Part shown: in pieces, positions 1 to 7,119 of the stretch
Layout of the letters: each line of letters opens with the position of its first letter
How positions within the stretch are numbered: position 1 is the stretch's first letter
Assembly (NCBI RefSeq): GCF_019263585.2
Contig: NZ_JADQDF010000001.1
Span: forward strand, 2,232,001 to 2,296,000
Direction: 5' to 3'
DNA: 64,000 bases
From: Pseudonocardia oceani
GTDB taxonomy: Bacteria; Actinomycetota; Actinomycetes; Mycobacteriales; Pseudonocardiaceae
Translations under genes and position numbers: made by a program
The notes under the pieces: generated by a model
Told to the model about the DNA's origin: nothing
The model's database searches: none
The model's input: only the letters and a program-made list of their open reading frames with translations

Positions 1-479
1 CCGTCGCTGGATGAGCTTCGTCGGGTCGTTCGTCGCTGAATCAGTCCTGGGAGCACGCTCGCTCGCATTCTGGCAGTGGGGCCGGGTAGCCGGCCACGGC
101 GCCGCGAACGGGCCGGAGGTGTAGTGAGCGAGTGCCGCGGCCGGCGTGGCCGGCCCCGCGCCGCCGGAGGCGGCGCGCTTGATCCTAAAGAGACAGATTC
201 GGCAGTGACATGAGCAGGCACTGTGTCCGGTCCCGGCTGATGCTTGACGTTCCGGTCTCACCTGATGCTGACGCTCTGGCCGGGTCGGCTGCCGCACTCC
301 GCGTCCTGGCTGATGTAAACGAGAGGCTGGGATCGGACAAGTGGACAGGCGCGTCAAGCCTCGCGCTTGACCGCGGCGTCCGTCGGCAAGTTGCGCGCAC
401 TGGATATTCGCCGCATCTAGACGTAACACCTTGCAATGTACGCACGAAGCACGGTGAGAGGACCAACCAGAGGAGAGCA
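1..479. other. non-coding left edge with GC-rich hairpins
   Basis: I see no convincing gene here. The stretch holds GC-rich inverted repeats; the clearest is a 9-bp stem at 157-165 pairing with 169-177 around a 3-base loop, and GGCCGG-type repeats lie at 100-156. The sequence becomes less GC-rich after about 180, which continues into the next gene. The hairpin could be a terminator of a gene outside the window, or part of the end of the mobile element. Neither can be decided from the sequence. Confidence 0.4.
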
Positions 480-2180
480 ATGCCGCGCCCGCCGTCGAAA
501 GCAAGTAAGGCGTCACTGCATCGCATTTGGGTGGGAACGGACGAGCTGCTTGCTGTCGCAGCAAAGGAGGAGTACGTCGACCGGGAGCAGTTCGATACGG
601 AGGAAGTAGTTTTCGGGAATCGGCAAGCTTTACTGGTTTATGGCCAGATACCGAATGAACAGCCGGACTGGCTGGACCACGTGCAAACTTTGACAGGCTT
701 TAGACCCCCGGTACAGAACGACACTTCCGCCGGATTGCTTTTGGTACGACTTGAAGACTCGCACAACTACTGCTACGGCATCACGTGGGGGATGGGCCAC
801 CTCATCGTTGACGGAGCTAGAATTGATGATGGCTTCGGACTCCGCTTCGCGTTGCGGCGCGCTGACTCAGATCAAATAAGTGCACTAACTACACATGCAC
901 TCGACACGCTGCCACGAACTTCGCGACTATCCGTTCTTGGCGGAACTGCGATAAAGTCCTTCGGCCTTGAGGAAGTCGGTGAAGTTGTGAGCAGGATTGT
1001 CGGCAAGATTCCTGCGACCGGCTTCTCCAGCGATAAGCCCGGAACGCCCATATACATCACGGTCCGGGGATCAGATGCGCTAGGGGTTCCATTAGCAAAA
1101 GATCCCTATAAAGCACTTTCAGACCTAAACCTGATCGACTCCGTAATTTTAAGCGAGGAACCGGCAGAGGGTCTCGAACACCTCGAAAACACTCGCCCAC
1201 TGCGGCCCGGCCACCCACTGATTCCTGAACTGAACAAGGCGCTAAGCGAACGCATCGCGGACATCGGCCCGGGCCGTCTCGCGCTCTCGTGGCCAGCAGA
1301 GTGGAATGAGGATGTCGGAGAAGCCTCCACGTACCAAATATCGGGTCTCCCCAGAGAAGACGCTGTAGTCCAAGAGATTGAACTAGCGGATATTATTGAG
1401 CCGGTTGCTGAGCGTCCCGACCCCGATAAGCTAGCCCTTTTAAAACGTCTCAGCATCCAGGGTCTTGCCGCGGGCGGAACTCCGCTATCGCGAAAGATAT
1501 CAACTGAGAAGTGGCTATCCTTCGAATGCGACTTGAACGCAGAGCGATACGTTATGCAGCGCGGGCGCTGGTTTAATGTCGGCGGTGCATACATCGAGAT
1601 GCTGGAAGATAAGATCAGAAGAATACTTTCCGCGACGTCGCCGATCGACCTCCCTCGATGGCCAAAGCAGGAGAAGACCCGTCGCAGAGGTGGCGCGAGG
1701 TACACAGCTCGCGCAGATGAAGGCGTCTACAACAAGCTAGCCGCACAGCGCGACAGAGACTTGGTATGCATGGATCGAAAGTTGATTCAGACCGTTCAGC
1801 ATCCGTCTGGCTTCGAATCATGCGACCTGTATCACTCCTCAGGAGCGCTCATCCATGTGAAGCACCTAGATGACTCGGTCTCAGCTAGCCATCTCTTCAA
1901 TCAAGCCGTGGTGTCAGCCGAAGCACTTCGACGCCAAGTCGATGCCCTTGAGAATTTCCGTACCCGCGTGGAAGCAGAGAGTGGCGGGACCCATCATGTC
2001 GCAACCGGTTACAGACCAGCTCAGGTCGTTCTTGCATTCTCGGGAGGAGGCGCGGTAGCTGATTCAATTTTCACATTCTCGAAGATTGCGCTTGCACGGT
2101 GCGCTCAAAGACTTGAGGAGATGGCGATTGATTTGATGATTACCCGAATCGGAGAATCAAACGAGGTGGTGGAGCCGTAG
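480..2180 (+). CDS. TIGR04141/DUF6119-like sporadically distributed protein
   Basis: The protein is 566 aa. I chose the ATG at 480 because AGAGGAGAG lies just upstream; the frame stays open upstream to 210 but without a ribosome site. From memory it resembles the sporadically distributed TIGR04141 (DUF6119) family, about 500-570 aa. The clearest family-like stretch is near the C-terminus: ESCDLYHSSGALIHVKHL followed by SHLFNQAVVSAEALR. The D...HVK spacing resembles a PD-(D/E)xK nuclease core, which would make a nuclease role plausible, but that is inference. Base composition is clearly lower in G+C than the rest of the window (codons such as ATA, TTA, AAT are common), indicating recent transfer. 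It is probably cargo of the adjacent integrative element; such genes are often found in defence or mobile contexts. The function is not established. Confidence 0.65.
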   Translation: MPRPPSKASKASLHRIWVGTDELLAVAAKEEYVDREQFDTEEVVFGNRQALLVYGQIPNEQPDWLDHVQTLTGFRPPVQNDTSAGLLLVRLEDSHNYCYGITWGMGHLIVDGARIDDGFGLRFALRRADSDQISALTTHALDTLPRTSRLSVLGGTAIKSFGLEEVGEVVSRIVGKIPATGFSSDKPGTPIYITVRGSDALGVPLAKDPYKALSDLNLIDSVILSEEPAEGLEHLENTRPLRPGHPLIPELNKALSERIADIGPGRLALSWPAEWNEDVGEASTYQISGLPREDAVVQEIELADIIEPVAERPDPDKLALLKRLSIQGLAAGGTPLSRKISTEKWLSFECDLNAERYVMQRGRWFNVGGAYIEMLEDKIRRILSATSPIDLPRWPKQEKTRRRGGARYTARADEGVYNKLAAQRDRDLVCMDRKLIQTVQHPSGFESCDLYHSSGALIHVKHLDDSVSASHLFNQAVVSAEALRRQVDALENFRTRVEAESGGTHHVATGYRPAQVVLAFSGGGAVADSIFTFSKIALARCAQRLEEMAIDLMITRIGESNEVVEP

Positions 2181-2207
2181 AGTTGCGGCTCCATGCGCCA
2201 GAACTGA

Positions 2208-3023
2208 TCATGCGGGTGGACAGAAACCCTGAACTACAGCCAAAGTCTTATCGTCATGCGGCTTAGCACGAGGAAGCAGGCGGCCCTCCGGATCGACCAC
2301 GCCCTCCCATTCGTGAATCTGGCACAACAGACCCATAAGGCCATCACTGTCGCGCTGCGCTACAGCAGACCACTCCGGACTGCCGTGATGATCGATTAGA
2401 TCGGCTGCGCCGTCCGTAGCGAGGACAGCCCAATCGATCTGATCAGCCGCAACTGCGGCGGTTAAGGCCTGTGCAGCGGCGCCCGGGTCGGTCTCGGCTA
2501 TCCAATAGCCCTCGGGTTTGTTACGTAGGGCACCTTGAGCCCGCTGCAAACGCTTTAGCAGGTTTCGGTGATTACCACTGTATCCGGCACCGGAACGCAG
2601 CGCTTGAACGTATCGCGCTCGCTCTATTAGCGGAAGAACCGCTAGGCGGTCGTCAATAAGACGATGCACGGCTCGTCCCGAGCCATAGTAAATTGGGCTG
2701 TCACCCAGCGCGTAGAGGTCTACTGCTTCCCGACGTACTCGGAGAATGCTCACGGTGCTGGACGGAGAGGCATCACCGCGGAGGTGCAGATTGGCGGCGG
2801 CGTTTTGGATCGCTTCGGCGACTGCCTGCGTAAGGTTAGTGTCAGGGGCGGCGTCGAGCTGATCGGCGATGCTTGCGCCTAGGGTCTCGGCGTAGGTGCC
2901 AGGATCGACGTCAACTGGCTCGAACGCTGTAGCGCCGTCGAGCACAATCACTGCGTTCTCGGTGACGAACACGCGATCGGCGTTGTTCTCGCCGCCGGCC
3001 AGTTGCGCGGTGTGGACCTGCAT
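2208..3023 (-). CDS. PP2C-family serine/threonine phosphatase-like protein
   Basis: This 271-aa soluble protein has the order of PP2C motifs: ENNADRVFV near the N-terminus, the metal-binding VLDGAT, SSTVSILR, LGDSPIYY, LATDGAADLID and the C-terminal HDDKTLAVV. These predict a Mn/Mg-dependent phosphatase that removes phosphate from Ser/Thr. Its start lies 5 bases after the stop of the HTH gene at 3029-3856, so the two form one operon. HTH + PP2C pairs occur on actinobacterial mobile elements, but the substrate is unknown. G+C is lower than in the core genes. It may act on the partner HTH protein or on a host regulator; this is inference. Confidence 0.75.
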   Translation of the reverse strand: MQVHTAQLAGGENNADRVFVTENAVIVLDGATAFEPVDVDPGTYAETLGASIADQLDAAPDTNLTQAVAEAIQNAAANLHLRGDASPSSTVSILRVRREAVDLYALGDSPIYYGSGRAVHRLIDDRLAVLPLIERARYVQALRSGAGYSGNHRNLLKRLQRAQGALRNKPEGYWIAETDPGAAAQALTAAVAADQIDWAVLATDGAADLIDHHGSPEWSAVAQRDSDGLMGLLCQIHEWEGVVDPEGRLLPRAKPHDDKTLAVVQGFCPPA

Positions 3024-3028
3024 GACGG

Positions 3029-3856
3029 CTACCAGCGGTGGGGGCCGGTGAGCGGCTCGCTGTCGACGACGGTGAGGCCGTCGAGCCGGCAGCGGACTGC
3101 CAGACTGAACGAGTCGCTTCCGACCGTGCTGTGTAGTTCGGCCAGGTGGTGGGCGAGGTAGTGCACGACGCCGCGGGAGCCGGGGCTGTGGATGCCGGCG
3201 ATGTGCACGATCACGCGGTCACCGTCCATGCGGCGCGACAGGTAGCCCAGGTCCTCATCACCGGCAGGGTGCTCGGACATCGGGGAGCCGAAACGCTCCT
3301 CCGTGGTCTTGTCCTCGATCCACCATCGGCCGACGTCGTTGACCATGCCCAGTCGCGGGTCGCCGTCGAGCAGCTCAGCGCCGATCGGTGCGGACTTCGG
3401 CCCGCAGATCATCACGACGTCACCGCCGGGCAGGGTCGTACCTTCCGGTTCGATCGTGAACGGCTCCGCGGCGAGCGCTAGTGTCCCGAGCAGCGTGGCG
3501 GTGTCTTGCTGCGTCGCGAGGTCCGCCGCGTCGACGTAGCTGCGCATCCGGCTGTCGGTGCCCTCGCGCAGGGGCACGCCGACGTGAACCGGGCCGACGC
3601 CGAAGAAGACCCGTTCCCGGGCCGGCGCCCCGGACCGGATCTGCGTGACCCGGCCCTTCGTGATCCCGAGCGCGGCCGCGATCTCGGTGTAGGTGAGGCC
3701 GCTCCCCTGGTGCGCTTCCTCGATGGCCTCGCGCCGCAGACGAGCCAGCTCGGCGGCGCGCTGCTGATAGATGGACATGAGTTCGGTGGCCCTGCGGCCC
3801 CGCCGGATCGGGTCGGGGTCGCGTCGGACCGCGTCGAAGTCGTCCGGGCTACTCAC
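3029..3856 (-). CDS. sigma-like HTH protein with unknown C-terminal sensor-like domain
   Basis: This is a 275-aa protein. Residues about 20-80 form a helical region ending in a sigma-type helix-turn-helix (YTEIAAALGITKGRVTQIRSG). The C-terminal 150 residues are a separate globular domain with patterned motifs: VMICGPKSAPIG, then GRWWIED, DLGYLSRRMDGDRVIVHIAGIHSPGSRGVVHY (given here in pieces: DLGYLSRR, HIAGIH, SRGVVHYLAHHL). I recognise this architecture from actinobacterial mobile elements but not a named function. It is transcribed divergently from the Pra-like gene, from a region with two operator-like inverted repeats, and heads the operon with the PP2C phosphatase. It probably binds DNA and senses a ligand through the C-terminal domain. 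Confidence 0.65.
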   Translation of the reverse strand: MSSPDDFDAVRRDPDPIRRGRRATELMSIYQQRAAELARLRREAIEEAHQGSGLTYTEIAAALGITKGRVTQIRSGAPARERVFFGVGPVHVGVPLREGTDSRMRSYVDAADLATQQDTATLLGTLALAAEPFTIEPEGTTLPGGDVVMICGPKSAPIGAELLDGDPRLGMVNDVGRWWIEDKTTEERFGSPMSEHPAGDEDLGYLSRRMDGDRVIVHIAGIHSPGSRGVVHYLAHHLAELHSTVGSDSFSLAVRCRLDGLTVVDSEPLTGPHRW

Positions 3857-3876
3857 CGTGATGAGTTTAGGGGTGC

Positions 3877-3966
3877 TTGACAGGTTCGTCGAACCCGCCT
3901 AGCTTCTGTTTACCCCCCCTCGACGAACACGAGCCAAGAACGGCTCTGCTGTTTAGAGGGGTAAAC
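3877..3966. promoter_or_regulatory. AICE control region: promoter and inverted-repeat operators
   Basis: This lies between the divergent HTH gene and the Pra-like gene. On the + strand, TTGACA at 3877-3882 is followed after 17 bases by TAGCTT at 3900-3905, a plausible -35/-10 pair. The spacer contains a perfect palindrome, GGTTCGTCGAACC, at 3883-3895. A second inverted repeat pairs GTTTACCCC (3908-3916) with GGGGTAAAC (3958-3966), and GTTTA/TAAAC also pair locally at 3951-3966. An operator overlapping the promoter suggests repression, possibly by the divergently encoded HTH protein. Confidence 0.6.
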
Positions 3967-3980
3967 GACGAGGGAGTCCG

Positions 3981-4409
3981 ATGGCCATCAGCAGAGGGAT
4001 CAAGGTCCATCACGACGACGTGTTCCCGCACGGGGCGTACATCGTCGGCGAAGTGGAGGCGGTGCGGGACTTCGAGCGCTCGACCCGTGAGCGACCGGTG
4101 CAGGCGACCGACAAGGAAACCGGCCAGCTGGTGTGGTCGGTGTCGGTCCTCGACCCGGACCCGGACGCCCGCAAGGACGCCAAGACGGTCAACGTGAAGA
4201 TCTCCGCCCCGGTGCAGCCGGTGCCGCCCGGGGAGATCGCGCCGGGGATGCCGTTCCGCCCGGTGGAGTTCGACGGCCTCACCGTCACGCCCTACCTGAA
4301 CGAGAACGGCGGCCGGGCCCGGGTGGCGTTCAGCTTTCGCGCGACCGGGATGCGTGCCCCGCGGGCTGGGGCGAAGCCGACCCCGCGCGCGAACGGGGAG
4401 GCCGCCTGA
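3981..4409 (+). CDS. pra: Pra-like activator of AICE replication, integration and excision
   Basis: The protein is 142 aa; GAGGGAG precedes the ATG. It resembles proteins annotated as plasmid replication, integration and excision activator, named after Pra of pSAM2, which turns on rep, xis and int of the element. Family-like segments are DVFPHGAYIVGEVEAVRDFE near the N-terminus, VKISAPVQPVPPGE in the middle and PFRPVEFDGLTVTPYLNE plus FSFRATGMRAP near the C-terminus. It is the first gene of the rightward element cluster and lies behind the operator-rich promoter, consistent with being the switch for the downstream genes. Confidence 0.75.
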   Translation: MAISRGIKVHHDDVFPHGAYIVGEVEAVRDFERSTRERPVQATDKETGQLVWSVSVLDPDPDARKDAKTVNVKISAPVQPVPPGEIAPGMPFRPVEFDGLTVTPYLNENGGRARVAFSFRATGMRAPRAGAKPTPRANGEAA

Positions 4410-4515
4410 CCTGTATGGCGGAGGGGAGCCGCGGCGGCAACCGGGCTCCCCTCCTGACCTTCCACGAGCCCAACCCCTGGCAAGGAACCGAGTCCCGGAA
4501 GGACACCGACCTTAG

Positions 4516-4923
4516 ATGCGCGCACCCTTGATCGCCCCACCCACTGACCCGGCGGCAACGCGAGTCGTCCCGGAGATCCCGACCCACGTCGTCACCGCCC
4601 TGGCCGAGCTGGACGACGCCTACGACGCCGCGGCCCGGATGCCGCACACCAGCAACGTCGAGCACGCCGACCGCGCTCTGGCGCTGGCCCGGCTTTGTGC
4701 CCGGCGGGCGGCGTGGTGGCGGGTGCTGGCCCTCTGGACGTACCGCGCCGGGTTCGACCGGCTACACGGGAAGGCGGCCTTGGCGGCCGGGCACAGGCAG
4801 CAGGAGCGGGCTCGGTTCTGGCGCGACACCGCCGCGGACTGGCGCGCCCGCGCCGACCTCCGCCCCACCTCCGATGCCGCCGGTGCGCTGTCCAACTGGG
4901 CCGAGCTGGGGGTGTCGGCATGA
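4516..4923 (+). CDS. small AICE protein of unknown function
   Basis: This is a 135-aa helical, Ala/Arg-rich protein that I do not recognise. A conserved-looking central part (ARLCARRAAWWRVLALWTYRAG) precedes a charged helix. It sits between the Pra-like activator and the WhiB-like gene, and its stop overlaps the WhiB-like start by 4 bases (ATGA), so it is co-translated with the element genes. GGAAGGA lies 13-19 bases upstream of the ATG, a weak fit. It is probably an accessory protein of the element. Confidence 0.55.
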   Translation: MRAPLIAPPTDPAATRVVPEIPTHVVTALAELDDAYDAAARMPHTSNVEHADRALALARLCARRAAWWRVLALWTYRAGFDRLHGKAALAAGHRQQERARFWRDTAADWRARADLRPTSDAAGALSNWAELGVSA

Positions 4924-5213
4924 CCGCCCCGACCACCGCCGCTTCGAGCTGGCGCCGGCTCGCAGCCTGCACCGTCGTCGGCCCGGAGACCTTCTATCCG
5001 CTCGACCTGACCCCCACGGGGCCGGCCGTCATCGCGGCCCGCCGGGTCTGCGCCACCTGCCCGGTGCGGAGAGCCTGCCTCGCCGACGTCATGGCCGCCG
5101 AGAGCCCGGCCCGGCGATGGGGCATCACCGCCGGCCTGACTCCCGACGAGCGAACGGCCCTGTTCGCCGGGCAGCACTCGCTGGTTGATCCGACTGGGGC
5201 GGTGGCCGCGTGA
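4920..5213 (+). CDS. WhiB-like Fe-S transcription regulator carried by the AICE
   Basis: This 97-aa protein has the four Fe-S cysteines of the Wbl family: C17, then C44-x2-C47-x5-C53, followed by the tryptophan/glycine turn (RRWGITAGL). Wbl proteins hold a 4Fe-4S cluster and usually act with a sigma factor; many respond to oxygen or NO. The ATG overlaps the previous stop (ATGA), and its own stop overlaps the next GTG. The start was chosen for this overlap and because upstream residues do not resemble a Wbl N-terminus. Mobile-element Wbl proteins may interfere with host Wbl control; that role is inference. Confidence 0.8.
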   Translation: MTAPTTAASSWRRLAACTVVGPETFYPLDLTPTGPAVIAARRVCATCPVRRACLADVMAAESPARRWGITAGLTPDERTALFAGQHSLVDPTGAVAA

Positions 5214-5527
5214 GCGCCCGGACCCGGTCCCGTGTCAACGCGGCCTTGACGGGCGGACGGTCGCCGCGGGTGGTGGAGAATTCCGAGTTCGCCGCGTTCG
5301 GAGGCCGGATCATCCGAGCGGCTGGGCGTCGGATCGCTGCCGGTGACGTCGACGCTCTGCCCGACCTCGCCGCCCTCTCCGCGGAACTTGACGCCGCCAT
5401 CAGCGACGCCGTCACCGGGCTCCGAGAGGCCGGTTACTCCTGGGGCGAGATCGCCTCCCGGCTCGGCGTCACCCGGCAGGCCGCGCACCAGCGCTGGTCC
5501 GCCCCTGTCGCTGGGGAGGTGGCCTGA
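5210..5527 (+). CDS. small helix-turn-helix protein of the AICE
   Basis: This 105-aa protein has a C-terminal helix-turn-helix (GYSWGEIASRLGVTRQAAHQRW) of the type found in small actinobacterial regulators. A charged N-terminal half (FAAFGGRIIRAAGRRIAAGD) may dimerise. The GTG start overlaps the WhiB-like stop, and its stop overlaps the ATG of the transfer gene, so it lies in the middle of a translationally coupled string. It may regulate transfer or copy number; no direct evidence points to a target. Confidence 0.65.
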   Translation: MSARTRSRVNAALTGGRSPRVVENSEFAAFGGRIIRAAGRRIAAGDVDALPDLAALSAELDAAISDAVTGLREAGYSWGEIASRLGVTRQAAHQRWSAPVAGEVA

Positions 5528-7119
5528 TGAACACCGCGCAGATCGTCGTGGTCGCCCTCGTCGCCGGGGGTGGGCTGTGGGTGCTGCACAAGGTCGGGCG
5601 CTGGCTGACCCAGCTCCTGGAAGCCCTGGCCGCGATCGCCGTCGTGTTCGTGACGCTCTGGCTGATCGTCAAGGGCGTCTGGTGGGCAGGACGCCAAGTC
5701 GTGAAGCACTGGCGGACCAGTGTCAGCACCGCCGTCGCGGCGGCCTGGTGCTACCTGCTGGGCTGGCCCTCGCTCGCCATCACCGCCGCGGTCATCGGGC
5801 TCGGCTTGGTCGGGTGGTGGCAGCTTGGCCGCGACTCCTTCGAGCCCTGGGCCGGTCGACACCTGCGGGCCTGGTGGCTGCGGTGGGTGCTCTACGCCCG
5901 GAAGATGCCGGGCTGGCTCCGCGCCTGTGGCCTGACGGTGGCCGATCGCGATCCCGGCGTGCATGTGCAGGTGAACCCGTTCCGCCGGTCCGCGGTGCAG
6001 CCGAAGGTGAAGCCCGGCGCGGGCCGGACACCGCGCGTGGTCGGGGTCCGCTCGGGCGGGTCATGGGACGAAGTGCGGGTGCAGCTGGTGCCGGGGCAGA
6101 CCCCGGAGGACTTCGACCTCGCCGCCCGCTCGCTCGCCGTCGCCCGCGGTGTCGCGCGGTGCCAGGTGCGCGAGCTCGGCCCGAACCTGGTGTCGATCGA
6201 CTTCCAGCGCCACGACCGCCTCGCCTCGGTCGTGCCGTGCCACTACCTGGGCAACCTGACCTGGGTGCGCGGGGAACACGTCGACTTCCGCCGGGTGTGG
6301 TCCGGACGCAGCGAGTACGGCACCGACTGGTTCCAGGCCATCGAAGGCAGCCACACCCTCGTCGCCGGCTCCACCGGGGCGGGCAAGAACTCCTTCACCT
6401 GGGCGCCGATCATCTCCATGGCCCCCGCCATCCGCGACGGACTCGTCCGCGTCTCTGGCATCGACCCCAAGGGCATGGAGCTGGCCTACGGGCGCCGGGT
6501 GTTCCACCGCTACGCCTCCACCAGCAAGGACGCCCTCGCGCTGCTCGACGACCTGATCGACGGCATGACCGCCCGCAAGGAGCAGTTCTCCACCCACAAG
6601 CGCGTCGTCCCGATCAGCCACGAGCACCCGTTGGAGCTGGTCGAGTTCGACGAGATCGGCGCCCTGGTCCGCTACGTCGGCGACCGCAAGACCCGAGAAG
6701 CGATCGTGGAACGGGTCGCTCTCCTGACCACCCAAGGCCGCGCGCTCGGCTACTCCGTCCGCGGCTACGTCCAGGAACCGACCAAGGACACCGTCCCAGT
6801 GCGCGAGCTGTTCCCGCGCCGCATCTGCCTACGCGTCGCCTCCAAGAGCCACGTCTCGATGGTGCTGGGCGAGCACGCCTACGACCGCGGGGCCTGGGCC
6901 AACCGCATTGGCGAGCACGAACCCGGGATCGGCTACCTGTTCGGCGAAGGCATCCGCGAACCCCTGCGCGTCCGGTCGGCGTGGGTGCCCGACCACGTCA
7001 TCAAGGACCTGGAGCACTTCGTCCACTCCCCCGCCTCACCACCGCTGGCCAACCCCGCGCAGGGCGGACCGTTCGCCGCACCCGTTCCAGCGCTGCAACC
7101 GATCGGAGGCCAGGCATGA
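5527..7119 (+). CDS. FtsK/SpoIIIE-type DNA transfer ATPase (TraB/TraSA-like)
   Basis: The 530-aa protein starts with two to four membrane segments (residues about 7-95: VVVALVAGGGLW, AIAVVFVTLWLIV, ITAAVIGLGLVGWW). A FtsK-type motor domain follows, with Walker A G281-STGAGKNS and Walker B LVEFDEIG (D375, E376). In AICEs one such protein pumps double-stranded DNA between mycelial cells. The residue after the Walker lysine is Asn288 rather than Ser/Thr; some AICE homologues also vary here. The ATG overlaps the preceding stop, and the stop overlaps the rep start. Confidence 0.8.
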   Translation: MNTAQIVVVALVAGGGLWVLHKVGRWLTQLLEALAAIAVVFVTLWLIVKGVWWAGRQVVKHWRTSVSTAVAAAWCYLLGWPSLAITAAVIGLGLVGWWQLGRDSFEPWAGRHLRAWWLRWVLYARKMPGWLRACGLTVADRDPGVHVQVNPFRRSAVQPKVKPGAGRTPRVVGVRSGGSWDEVRVQLVPGQTPEDFDLAARSLAVARGVARCQVRELGPNLVSIDFQRHDRLASVVPCHYLGNLTWVRGEHVDFRRVWSGRSEYGTDWFQAIEGSHTLVAGSTGAGKNSFTWAPIISMAPAIRDGLVRVSGIDPKGMELAYGRRVFHRYASTSKDALALLDDLIDGMTARKEQFSTHKRVVPISHEHPLELVEFDEIGALVRYVGDRKTREAIVERVALLTTQGRALGYSVRGYVQEPTKDTVPVRELFPRRICLRVASKSHVSMVLGEHAYDRGAWANRIGEHEPGIGYLFGEGIREPLRVRSAWVPDHVIKDLEHFVHSPASPPLANPAQGGPFAAPVPALQPIGGQA

